Assembly (NCBI RefSeq): GCF_009711205.1
Contig: NZ_WMIG01000002.1
Span: forward strand, 434,001-498,000
From: Paracoccus litorisediminis
GTDB taxonomy: Bacteria > Pseudomonadota > Alphaproteobacteria > Rhodobacterales > Rhodobacteraceae
DNA length: 64,000 nucleotides
Reading direction: 5' to 3'
Each line of letters begins with the position of its first letter. Position 1 is the stretch's first letter. The position numbers were made by a program, and so were the translations under genes. Below, one piece after another: positions 46,927-54,709 of this stretch. The notes under the pieces are model-generated. The model searched no databases, was not told the DNA's origin, and saw only the letters and a program-made list of their open reading frames with translations.

Positions 46927-48321
46927 ATGTTCCGCAATACGCTGAGACGTCTGAGAAGGCCGATCGCTGCCGCCCTGCTTGCCAGCGCGACCGCCCTGCC
47001 GGCCAATGCCGAAACGCTCGCCGATACGATGGTTGCGGCCTATCGCCACTCGGCCCTGCTTGAGCAGAACCGCGCCGTGCTGCGCGCCGCGGACGAAGAC
47101 GCTGCGGCCGCGCTGGCGCAGCTGCGCCCGATCGTGCAATGGCTCGCGTCCTATACCTATCAGAATATCGAGGGCTTCGACGCCAACTCGGCCAGCCTTG
47201 GGCTGCAGGCCTCGATGACGCTGTATGATTTCGGCCGCAACGCCATCGCCATCGACATTGCCAAGGAAAACGTTCTGGCAACCCGCGCCGCACTTGTAGG
47301 CGTGGAACAAGACGTGCTGCTGGGTGCGATCGAGGCCTATCTGAACGTCCGCAGCGCCACCGAACAGGTTGAGCTGCAACAGAACTCGGTCCGTGTTCTG
47401 GGCGAGGAACAGCAGGCCGCGACCGACCGCTTCGATGTGGGCGAGATTACGCAGACCGACGTGTCGCAGGCGGATGCCGCCCTTGCCGCCAGCCGCGCAG
47501 ATCTGGCCTCGGCGCAGGGCGATCTGGAGGTTGCCCGCGAAAGCTACCGCGCGGCGACCGGCAAATTCCCCGGCAAGCTAGCGGCACCACCGCCGACGCC
47601 GAAACTTCCGGCAAGCCTGGTCAGCGCCCGCGAAATCGGGCAGCGCACCCATCCGCTGATCCAGCAGGCCAAGCGCGAGGCCGCGGCCTCGGAATTGCAG
47701 GTCGCCGCCGCTGCGGCTGAGCGTAATCCGTCGCTAACCGGCGGCGCCGCCTTGCAGGCGCAAAGCAACAAGACGGTCAACACGGGCACCTCGGTCCGGA
47801 CCGACAGCGCCTCGGTTTCACTGGATATGTCGCAGACGATCTATTCGGGCGGCCGGCTGCCCGCCGCGCATCGCCGCGCGATGGCAAGCCGCGATGCCAC
47901 CCGCGCCTCGCTGCTGAACACTGCGCGTCAGGTCGATCAGGCGGTCGGCACGGCTTGGGCGGGAATCGACGTGGCGCGAGCGCAGATCAGCGCCATCGAC
48001 CAGCAGATCGTTTCGGCCAGGCAGGCCTTTGACGGCGTGCGCGAGGAAGCGACGCTGGGCGCGCGGACCACGCTGGACGTGCTGGAGGCCGAGCAGATCC
48101 TTCTGCAGGCGATGGCGGACAAGATCACCGCGGTCGCTAATCTCCAATTAGCACATTATCAACTTTTGTCGGCTATGGGTTTGTTGACGGTAGAAAACCT
48201 GAAACTGGGAATCCCGACCTATGACCCATCGGCCTATTACAAAGCAGTCAAGGACGCGCCTTTCACCAGCCGGCAGGGCGAAAGCCTCGACCGGGTGCTG
48301 CGCTCGATCGGCAAGAATTAA
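46927..48321 (+). CDS. tolC: TolC family outer-membrane efflux channel
   Basis: A 464-residue protein with a signal peptide (ending LPANA) and two repeated halves of long Ala/Gln/Glu-rich helices, as in DVSQADAALAASRADLASAQ and TLDVLEAEQILLQ. The C-terminal end has LAHYQLLSAMGLLT, the conserved end of TolC proteins. The trimer serves type I secretion and RND efflux and could serve the pump at 37352-41721. It lies in the order pcm-like, tolC, popZ-like that is common in alphaproteobacteria. Confidence 0.93.
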   Translation: MFRNTLRRLRRPIAAALLASATALPANAETLADTMVAAYRHSALLEQNRAVLRAADEDAAAALAQLRPIVQWLASYTYQNIEGFDANSASLGLQASMTLYDFGRNAIAIDIAKENVLATRAALVGVEQDVLLGAIEAYLNVRSATEQVELQQNSVRVLGEEQQAATDRFDVGEITQTDVSQADAALAASRADLASAQGDLEVARESYRAATGKFPGKLAAPPPTPKLPASLVSAREIGQRTHPLIQQAKREAAASELQVAAAAAERNPSLTGGAALQAQSNKTVNTGTSVRTDSASVSLDMSQTIYSGGRLPAAHRRAMASRDATRASLLNTARQVDQAVGTAWAGIDVARAQISAIDQQIVSARQAFDGVREEATLGARTTLDVLEAEQILLQAMADKITAVANLQLAHYQLLSAMGLLTVENLKLGIPTYDPSAYYKAVKDAPFTSRQGESLDRVLRSIGKN

Positions 48322-48327
48322 GGCTGT

Positions 48328-48346
48328 TGCCCCCAGCCGGGGGGCA
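48328..48346 (+). repeat. Hairpin before the PopZ-like gene
   Basis: TGCCCCC (48328-48334) pairs with GGGGGCA (48340-48346) around AGCCG. It starts 6 bases after the tolC stop and ends 4 bases before the next ATG, so it would occlude that gene's ribosome site or slow transcription out of tolC. Confidence 0.5.
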
Positions 48347-48350
48347 CACC

Positions 48351-48962
48351 ATGCAGCATGACCTCGCAGGGCGCGGCGCGCAGGCTGAAAATGTCGGGGA
48401 TGTTCTGGCCTCGATCCGGCGGCTGATTGCACAGGATCAGGTTGAGGGCGATGAGCCGTCGTATTCCTACGCCGCGCCGCTGAACTCCCGCGCTGGGAAT
48501 CCGCCCCTGATCCTTGCCCGGCAGGATCTGGTCCCGGTTCCGGCAGAATCGGATTTGCGCCGTATTGCTGCAAATGCCCCTGTTCCGCTGGTCGAAGAAC
48601 CCGCCCTGACCCCCGAAGAGGAGGTCGAGTTCGCCGAGGCCGAGGCTGCCTTGGCCCGGATGACCTCGCTGCCCCGCCTGCTGGCTGCTGACCCCGTGCA
48701 AATCGCCCCCGATTCGATTGCGGCGATCGAGGTGCCAGAGGAACTGTCCCTGACCGCCTTCGCGCCAGAACTGAGCCTGCCTGCCGAGCAAAACCTGTTC
48801 GCAGATGTGATGTCCGCACAACCGGATCTGCGCGAGACCGTCCGCGCCGTCCTGCGCGAAGAACTTTCCGGGGAAACCGGTCTACAAATCAGCCACCAGT
48901 TGCGACAACTGGTTCGGCTTGAGGTCGAATCCCTTATCCGCGAAATCTATTTCGAGGGGTAA
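48351..48962 (+). CDS. DUF2497 / PopZ-like protein (candidate polar organising protein)
   Basis: A 203-residue acidic protein with the three-part layout of PopZ. A short N-terminal amphipathic motif (DVLASIRRLIAQD, residues 17-29) closely matches the ILASIRRII motif of DUF2497. An acidic, Pro/Glu-rich linker follows, then a C-terminal helical oligomerisation region (RETVRAVLREELSG, HQLRQLVRLEVESLIREIYF). It follows tolC, as popZ does in several alphaproteobacteria. PopZ assembles into a polar matrix that anchors ParB-parS. The overall sequence is divergent, so orthology is inferred. Confidence 0.7.
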   Translation: MQHDLAGRGAQAENVGDVLASIRRLIAQDQVEGDEPSYSYAAPLNSRAGNPPLILARQDLVPVPAESDLRRIAANAPVPLVEEPALTPEEEVEFAEAEAALARMTSLPRLLAADPVQIAPDSIAAIEVPEELSLTAFAPELSLPAEQNLFADVMSAQPDLRETVRAVLREELSGETGLQISHQLRQLVRLEVESLIREIYFEG

Positions 48963-49004
48963 GGCAGGGGCGGACCAACCGGGCCGCCTCTGTCCACCGA
49001 TCCG

Positions 49005-50177
49005 TCAGTTCAGGTATTTCTCGGGATCGACGCTGTCGAAGCCGTTACGGACCTCGAAATGGACGACGCCCTGATTGCGGGCCTTGCCCAGCGTGGTCCC
49101 GGCCCCGACCTTCTGCCCCTTGGTCACGGTGACATTATCCAGACCGGCATAGACTGTCATCAGATTGTTGTCGTGGCGCATGACGATGATCGGAACCTGA
49201 TCGGTATCGCGGGTGATCGCGGCCACCGTTCCCGACCCCGCCGCCGTTACCGGGCTGCCCGGCGCAGCGGAAATGTCGATGCCCTCATTCTTGCCCTTCT
49301 CATAGGCGCGGATGATCGCGCCATTGGCAGGCATACGGAACTTGCCACTTCCCGATGCTGCGGTTCGGGTCTTGCCCAGGTCGGGGCTGGCCGGTTTGTC
49401 GACCGGCTTGTTCGTCGGCTGGGTCTTTTCATTCGGCAGGGGCTGCGCCGCCGAGGGCGGTGCCGGAGTCGGACTGCCTGCCCCCGGCGCGGTGATCGCA
49501 GCAGTCGTTGCGGGACGCTGCCCGGCAACAGGAATGAGCAAGCGTTGCCCGGTGCGCAGCGTCAGGTTCGAGGACAGGCCGTTCCATTCGGCCAGATCCT
49601 TGACTGAGACATTGTATTTCCGCGCCACCGACCATGCGGTTTCGCCAGCAACAACGACATGCTGCCGAGGCTGGCTTGCGGCGGGCTGGGTCGGCGTCGG
49701 AGTGGTCGCGCCCACCTGCGGCGGCACGGTCGGCGTCTTCATCCCCTGCCCGGCAAAGGGATCGCTGACCTGCCCGGTCGAGGACGTGACCGGGGTTGCC
49801 GCCGCCACGGGCGCGCCGGCAGCGACACGGCGCGGCAGCGCCACGACCGCGCCGGCATTCAGCGGCGCGGTGGCGGAAATGGCGTTGTAGCTGGCCAACT
49901 GGCCAGCGTTCAGCCCCAGCCGCGCGGCGATGGTCGCTACCGTCTCACCCTGCCGCGCGATGGCCACCTGATAGCCGGGATAGCTGATGATGCCGCGATT
50001 GTCCGGCACCGGACGCGGCGGCGCGGCAGCGGCAGCACCTGCGGTATCCAAGGCCCCGCCTCCCCAGCCACGCAGATCGGGGTCGAGGGTCGAAAGGTTC
50101 ACCCCTCCCGGTGCATTGCATGCGACCAGTGTTGAAACCATGCCGACCATGCAGGCCAGCCGCCATGTGATTGCCAT
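49005..50177 (-). CDS. nlpD: NlpD-like LysM lipoprotein with degenerate M23 domain
   Basis: A 390-residue envelope lipoprotein (lipobox LVAC, Cys20). It has two LysM domains (IARQGETVATIAARLGLNAG and VVAGETAWSVARKYNVSVKD), a Pro/Thr-rich linker, and a C-terminal M23 domain. The zinc ligands are lost: NEGIDI replaces HxGxD, and GVVHFEV and VYAGL keep one His only. It therefore resembles NlpD/EnvC, which activate cell-wall amidases rather than cutting the wall. The order surE-pcm-nlpD is the same as in E. coli. The start at 50177 is inside a longer frame. Confidence 0.88.
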   Translation of the reverse strand: MAITWRLACMVGMVSTLVACNAPGGVNLSTLDPDLRGWGGGALDTAGAAAAAPPRPVPDNRGIISYPGYQVAIARQGETVATIAARLGLNAGQLASYNAISATAPLNAGAVVALPRRVAAGAPVAAATPVTSSTGQVSDPFAGQGMKTPTVPPQVGATTPTPTQPAASQPRQHVVVAGETAWSVARKYNVSVKDLAEWNGLSSNLTLRTGQRLLIPVAGQRPATTAAITAPGAGSPTPAPPSAAQPLPNEKTQPTNKPVDKPASPDLGKTRTAASGSGKFRMPANGAIIRAYEKGKNEGIDISAAPGSPVTAAGSGTVAAITRDTDQVPIIVMRHDNNLMTVYAGLDNVTVTKGQKVGAGTTLGKARNQGVVHFEVRNGFDSVDPEKYLN

Positions 50178-50208
50178 CTGCCCGTTCCTCACTCTGCGCG
50201 GCCGGGGA

Positions 50209-50859
50209 TTATGTCTGTCCCAATCCCTCGACCAGCGGCACGAAGCGCACTTGCCGCAACTCGTCGTAATCAAATCCGTTTTCGGTCCGGCGCACACGGA
50301 TCAGGGTCTGAACCGCATCCGACTGACCGACCGGTACCACCATGATACCGCCGGTTTTCAATTGCGCCAAGAGCGGGCCGGGCGGGTCTTCGGCTGCGGC
50401 GGTCACCATGATGCGATCAAAGGGTGCCTGTTCGGGCAATCCGCGCGAACCGTCCGCAACCATGGCGGTGATGTTGGACAGGCCGAAATGGCGAAAGATC
50501 TCCTCGGCCTCGGTCACCAGACGGCGATGGCGGTCGACCGTATAGACCCGGCGACACAGCAGCGACAGGATCGCCGCCTGATAGCCCGAGCCCGTGCCGA
50601 TCTCGAGCACCTTGTCGCGCGGCCCAACCTCCAGTGCCTGCGTCATCAGCCCGACGACCGAGGGCTGGCTGATGGTCTGCCCACAGGGAATCGGCAGGGG
50701 CGTATCCTCATAGGCGCGATCCTCGAAATGGCCGCGCACGAATTCGCCCCGATCGATGCGCTCCATCGCCTCAAGCACGCGCGGATCGGTCACCCCGCGC
50801 TGACGCAGGGCGAACAGAAAACGCATCTTTCGTTCCGCGGCCTCGGGTTCGTCGCTCAT
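50209..50859 (-). CDS. pcm: Protein-L-isoaspartate O-methyltransferase
   Basis: A 216-residue SAM-dependent enzyme that methylates isoaspartyl residues to start their repair. Motif [15 protein letters not shown] and the upstream [20 protein letters not shown] are diagnostic. GGIMVVPVG is motif III. It sits between surE and nlpD on the minus strand and starts 7 bases after the surE stop. A second, divergent homologue lies at 46240. Confidence 0.95.
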   Translation of the reverse strand: MSDEPEAAERKMRFLFALRQRGVTDPRVLEAMERIDRGEFVRGHFEDRAYEDTPLPIPCGQTISQPSVVGLMTQALEVGPRDKVLEIGTGSGYQAAILSLLCRRVYTVDRHRRLVTEAEEIFRHFGLSNITAMVADGSRGLPEQAPFDRIMVTAAAEDPPGPLLAQLKTGGIMVVPVGQSDAVQTLIRVRRTENGFDYDELRQVRFVPLVEGLGQT

Positions 50860-50866
50860 CGGCGGA

Positions 50867-51658
50867 TCAGCCCTCTTCCAGAACGCGCAGGGCAGCCAGA
50901 CTGGCGTGGCAGGTCAGGTCCGGGCGCATTGGCGTCAACGAGATATAGTCCTGCATATTGGCGTCCACGTCACTCCCCGGCGTGGCGGGCGAGGTCTGCG
51001 AGCCACCCAGAATCCACAGGAAGCGGCGGCCGTTCGGTGCGTGATAGGGCTCGGATTCGAAACGCACGCCACTGCGACGACCTTGCGGCGCGACCCGCAC
51101 CCCCTTGACCGATGCCGCATCGCAGGCCGGGAAGTTGATATTGTAGAACAGCCGGAAATCCGCGTCCGATGTCCAGTCACCGCGGTCCAGAAGCTGGCGG
51201 ATCAGGCGTGGACCGTGTTGGCGCGCGGCCTCGAACGGATCGGCAAGGGTTGAGGTCCGCGTGCCCATGTATTGCGACAGCGCGATCGCGGGTAGGCCTT
51301 GCAGTGCCGCCTCCATCGCGCCGCCTATGGTGCCGGAATACATCACGTTTTCGCCGGAATTGTTGCCCCTGTTGACCCCGGACAGCACCAGATCGGGCGG
51401 ATTGTCCCGCATCACGTCGCCCAGGGCCGCCAACACGCAATCCGCGGGCGAGCCCTCGGCGGCAAAGCGCCGGGGACCCAGTTCCGCGATCAGGGTCGGA
51501 TGGACATAGCTGATGCAATGCGCGACACCGGATTGCTCAAACGCGGGTGCGACGGTCCAGACCTCGCCCTCGGGACCGGCAATCTCGGCCGCGATTTCGG
51601 CCAATGTGACCAGTCCCGGCGCGTTGATGCCGTCATCATTGGTGATCAGGATCCGCAT
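50867..51658 (-). CDS. surE: 5'/3'-nucleotidase SurE
   Basis: A 263-residue phosphatase acting on nucleoside monophosphates. The metal site is [13 protein letters not shown] at the N-terminus, with [18 protein letters not shown] as the conserved second block. The length is usual. It is the first gene of the surE-pcm-nlpD cluster and is divergent from the TSUP gene. Confidence 0.96.
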   Translation of the reverse strand: MRILITNDDGINAPGLVTLAEIAAEIAGPEGEVWTVAPAFEQSGVAHCISYVHPTLIAELGPRRFAAEGSPADCVLAALGDVMRDNPPDLVLSGVNRGNNSGENVMYSGTIGGAMEAALQGLPAIALSQYMGTRTSTLADPFEAARQHGPRLIRQLLDRGDWTSDADFRLFYNINFPACDAASVKGVRVAPQGRRSGVRFESEPYHAPNGRRFLWILGGSQTSPATPGSDVDANMQDYISLTPMRPDLTCHASLAALRVLEEG

Positions 51659-51861
51659 GTCGCCCCCACTTCCTCAACCCGTTCCCGAAGGAATGGGCGA
51701 GCCGTGCCCCGAAGGGGCACCCGGTCCGCGATCACATCCCCGTCAAAACCATGCTTATCCGCGCCACACATCTGCGACAACCCGCTGCTTATGCAACTGC
51801 AGCGTTTGACGTCGGAGCGTGGCAAGGGCAGGATCAAAACGGGCAGAAAGCCGGGCAGAAC

Positions 51862-52785
51862 ATGCAGATATATCTTCCTATTGCTGAGGTGGTGGTCAAC
51901 GCCTTCACCCTTGTCGGGCTTGGCGGCGTCGTCGGCCTGATGTCGGGGCTGTTCGGCGTCGGCGGCGGCTTTCTGATCACGCCCCTGCTGTTTTTCATCG
52001 GCATCCCCCCGGCCATTGCGGTGGCGACCGGTGCAAATCAGGTCGTGGCCTCGTCCTTTTCCGGGGTGCTGGCGCATCTGAAGCGCAAGACCGTCGATTT
52101 CCGCATGGGCTGGGTGCTGCTGGCGGGCGGGCTGGTCGGATCGTCCTTCGGGGTGATCCTGTTCAACAAGCTGCAGCGGCTGGGTCAGGTCGATTTGGTT
52201 GTGCAGTTATGCTACGTGGTCTTTCTGGGCCTGATCGGGGCGATGATGCTGCAGGAAAGCCTGCGCGCGCTGCATCGATCCCGGAAAAGCGGCCCGATCA
52301 AGCCGATGCGCCGCAACCAGCATGGTTGGGTTCATCGCTGGCCGCTGAAGGTCAAGTTCCGCGCCTCGGGTCTGTATATCAGCGCGATTCCAGTGCTGAT
52401 GGTTGGTGCAGCGGTGGGTGTGCTGGGCGCACTGATGGGGGTCGGCGGCGGCTTCATCATGGTCCCGGCGATGATCTACCTGCTGGGCATGCCGACCAAG
52501 GTCGTGATCGGGACCTCGCTGTTCCAGATCACCTTCCTGTCGGCCTATACCACGCTGATGCACGCCGTATCGTCCAACACCGTCGACGTCATGCTGGCCG
52601 TTTTGTTGATCGTGGGCGGCGTGGTCGGTGCGCAGTTCGGCACGACCCTGGGTGCAAAACTCCGGGCCGAGCAGTTGCGCATCCTGCTGGCGCTTCTGGT
52701 GCTGGCGGTCTGCGGCAAGCTGGCGCTGGACCTGTTCCTGAAGCCGGACGACCTGTATTCACTGACGCCGGGGGTGGTGGGATGA
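51862..52785 (+). CDS. TSUP (TauE/SafE) family membrane transporter
   Basis: A 307-residue inner-membrane protein with about eight helices. Two copies of the family's glycine-rich repeat are present: GLGGVVGLMSGLFGVGGGFL near the start and GVLGALMGVGGGFIMVPAMI in the second half. TSUP proteins export sulfite, sulfoacetate or related anions. I chose the ATG at 51862 (MQIYLPIAEVVVNAF). The stop overlaps the TIGR02186 gene (ATGA), which suggests a joint function. Confidence 0.9.
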   Translation: MQIYLPIAEVVVNAFTLVGLGGVVGLMSGLFGVGGGFLITPLLFFIGIPPAIAVATGANQVVASSFSGVLAHLKRKTVDFRMGWVLLAGGLVGSSFGVILFNKLQRLGQVDLVVQLCYVVFLGLIGAMMLQESLRALHRSRKSGPIKPMRRNQHGWVHRWPLKVKFRASGLYISAIPVLMVGAAVGVLGALMGVGGGFIMVPAMIYLLGMPTKVVIGTSLFQITFLSAYTTLMHAVSSNTVDVMLAVLLIVGGVVGAQFGTTLGAKLRAEQLRILLALLVLAVCGKLALDLFLKPDDLYSLTPGVVG

Positions 52786-53570
52786 TCCTGCGTGCCCTCG
52801 CCCTGCTGATCGCATCCGCCCTGCCCTTGGCCGCGCAAGACGGGCCGCCCGCGCCGCCGCCAGAGCGCATCGTCGCGGACCTGTCGCGGGACGACGTGGA
52901 CATCACCACCAGTTTCGACGGCTCGGACATCATCATCTATGGCGCGATCAAGCGCGAGACGCCGATCCCCACCACCGAACCGTTGGACGTGATCGTCACG
53001 GTCGAGGGACCTGCCCGACCCGTCACCGTCCGCCACAAGGAGCGGCGCTTTGGCATCTGGGTCAATACCGGCAAGGTCGGCGTGGCCTCGGCCCCGAATT
53101 TCTATGTCGTAGCGACGACGCGGCCACTGGAGCGCATCCTGAACCCGGATGAGGACAGCCGCTACCGCATCTCGGTCCCGCAAGCGATCCGCGCCTTTGC
53201 CGGGGCATCCGAGGTCGAAGATGTCGTGCCCTATACCGAGGCGCTGGTCCGCCTGCGCGAGGATCACGATCTGTACCGGCTGGATGATGGCGCGGTCACC
53301 GTCGCCGAACAGACGCTGTTTCGCGCCGATGTCCGCCTGCCCGCGAACCTGATCGAGGGGCTTTACGGCACCCGCATCTTTCTCGTCCGCGACGGCAAGG
53401 TGATGGACACGTTCCGCGCACCGATCGAGGTGCGCAAGGTCGGGCTGGAACGCTGGCTCTACCGCCTCGCGCTGGAACAGCCCTTCATCTATGGCTTCAT
53501 GTCGCTTGCCATCGCCGTCGCCGCCGGCTGGGGCGCCTCGGCCGCCTTCCGGCAGTTGCAGCGCCGTTAG
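52782..53570 (+). CDS. TIGR02186 family membrane-anchored protein
   Basis: A 262-residue protein with a signal peptide (ending PLAAQ) and one C-terminal membrane helix (IYGFMSLAIAVAAGWGAS). The middle is a periplasmic beta-rich domain (ITTSFDGSDIIIYGAIKRE, RFGIWVNTG). This is the TIGR02186 family, which is usually encoded next to a TSUP transporter in alphaproteobacteria. The function is unknown; an accessory or sensory role for the transporter is likely. Confidence 0.85.
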   Translation: MILRALALLIASALPLAAQDGPPAPPPERIVADLSRDDVDITTSFDGSDIIIYGAIKRETPIPTTEPLDVIVTVEGPARPVTVRHKERRFGIWVNTGKVGVASAPNFYVVATTRPLERILNPDEDSRYRISVPQAIRAFAGASEVEDVVPYTEALVRLREDHDLYRLDDGAVTVAEQTLFRADVRLPANLIEGLYGTRIFLVRDGKVMDTFRAPIEVRKVGLERWLYRLALEQPFIYGFMSLAIAVAAGWGASAAFRQLQRR

Positions 53571-54084
53571 GCGCCGCGCCATTGAATTTCTCTGGGACTA
53601 TCGTATCCGGCACGAACTCAAGAACTGCATGTGCAAAAATCTTGCCGTGACCGCTGTAACTTGAATTTCACCGGCCTGGTTGGGGATCGATTACCCATCA
53701 ACAGCGCGCGGCCTGCAATCAGGCCTGAGGTAGCGGTTATCTTTCTAACGCTGAAGCGAAATCGACCACCCCAAAGCGATTAGGGCTGAGTTTGCGTGTC
53801 GCAAACCGTTATCAAATTCGGATACGAAAACCTCAAACTGGATCGCCAACACTTCAATCAAGAAAATCCGCGTTAACGCCACCCTATCAACCGGTTGTGC
53901 ACAAAATTTCTATTGCCTATCGGAAATACCCTTCAGGAACCACCTTAAGTACATCACGCCGAAGTTTCTCAGGGATGCCCATCCAGGAAGAATCCCCTCG
54001 AGTATTTTATCTCTGCATGTGCAAGTACAATCTCGGCCCGACTCACGGTCAAATGGAGATTATATTTGGCGTTCTAAAAAGATA
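53571..54084. other. AT-richer gap with no supported gene
   Basis: The stretch is noticeably richer in A and T than its neighbours and has no convincing open frame on either strand. Small palindromes are GGCCTG-CAAT-CAGGCC (53710-53725) and GTTTGCG-TGT-CGCAAAC (53790-53806). On the minus strand, the frame of the hydrolase pseudogene continues downstream with many stops. One short open piece (about 53907-54006, including SSWMGIPEKLRRDVLKVVPE) looks protein-like but I cannot place it. It is most likely decayed coding sequence. Confidence 0.5.
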
Positions 54085-54189
54085 TTATCTGGCGAACTTC
54101 CGGTGAATTCAGGCCGCAAGACGAAACGATTTGCGATCCGCATCAATCACCTCTGACTACAGAGAAAATGCAAATATTTGAGCCACCAT
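54085..54189 (-). pseudogene. 3' remnant of the alpha/beta-hydrolase pseudogene, beyond the IS
   Basis: If the IS and one CAT copy are removed, the reading frame from 54710 continues here as GM-VAQIFAFSL, a TAG (54157-54159), SEVIDADRKSFRLAA, a TGA (54109-54111), IHRKFAR, and a TAA (54085-54087). The pieces between the stops look protein-like. The assignment rests on frame continuity across the target duplication, and the tail is short, so it is tentative. Confidence 0.45.
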
Positions 54190-54221
54190 TGGAGTTACCC
54201 CCTCGGGCTGGACCACGGGAC
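54190..54221. repeat. Terminal inverted repeat of the IS remnant, left in the window
   Basis: It reads TGGAGTTACCCCCTCGGGCT and continues GGACCACGGGAC. It differs from the reverse complement of the other end at two positions (T/G and C/A near the tip). The TG tip is typical of IS3 elements, and CAT lies directly outside. Confidence 0.88.
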
Positions 54222-54230
54222 TTCATCGAA

Positions 54231-54632
54231 CTAAGCCGCCTTCTGAGCGATTAGCGTTTCGAATTCCTCGGGCGGACGGTAGCCGAGGGCTGAATGCAGT
54301 CTTCGGGTATTGTAGACCTGCTCGATGAAGACCGGCAATCGGCCGGCTACATCGGCGAAGGTTTCGTATCCGGCGAGATAGACCTCCTCGACCTTCAGGG
54401 TCTTCATGAAACTCTCGGATTGGGCATTGTGATAGAGGTTCCCGACGCTGCTCATCGAGCCGAGTAAACCTGCAGCGTCCAGAGCTTCGCGATAGAGTTG
54501 GGATGCGTATTGGCAGCCCCTGTCCGTGTGATGAATGCATCCCGGCGGCCGATCACCCCGGCACGGATGTCCTGGCAGAGTTGCAGCTTGAATGGGGTCG
54601 AATGCCGACGATAGGGGACCTCGTGATGTCAT
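54231..54632 (-). pseudogene. Fused remnants of IS3-family orfA and orfB transposase genes
   Basis: The 133-codon frame ends in a genuine OrfB C-terminus: GCIHHTDRGCQYASQLY, then GNLYHNAQSESFMKTLK with the last acidic residue, then YNTRRLHSALGYRPPEEFE. The second Asp and the Glu of the DDE triad are present; the first Asp is lost. In a different frame at about 54535-54622 the DNA encodes EVPYRRHSTPFKLQLCQDIR, a typical OrfA start. The two meet near 54535-54545 (GGGATGCA), the probable deletion junction. No active enzyme is expected. Confidence 0.85.
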
Positions 54633-54677
54633 GAGCCTTCTCCGATCAAGGCCCGTTCAGCGTATCAGTTCTTCAGG

Positions 54678-54709
54678 GTCCCGTGGTCCAGCCCGAGGGG
54701 TTCACTCCA
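54678..54709. repeat. Terminal inverted repeat of the IS remnant, right in the window
   Basis: It reads GTCCCGTGGTCCAGCCCGAG and continues GGGTTCACTCCA, with CAT directly after it. Its reverse complement begins TGGAGTGAACCCC and matches the other end at 30 of 32 positions. Confidence 0.88.

Larger units (their letters stand above)
54190..54709 (-). mobile_element. Internally deleted IS3-family insertion sequence
   Basis: A 520-bp element bounded by 32-bp imperfect inverted repeats that begin TGGAGT, with CAT directly repeated outside both ends (54187-54189 and 54710-54712). That is a 3-bp target duplication, as expected for IS3. Inside are a short orfA start and the last third of orfB. Full-length relatives are about 1.2 kb, so some 700 bp are missing. 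It cannot make a working transposase. It lies in the 3' part of a decayed hydrolase gene. Confidence 0.88.

Noticed and set aside
53792..54106. A 104-codon plus-strand frame in the AT-rich scar
   Set aside because: It needs a TTG start without a ribosome site, shows no recognisable features, and overlaps the opposite-strand pseudogene frame.
54060..54143. A 27-codon frame starting MRIANRFVLRPEF on the minus strand
   Set aside because: It has a weak ribosome-site-like AGAGGTGAT, but it lies in the decayed region and I see nothing that distinguishes it from chance.
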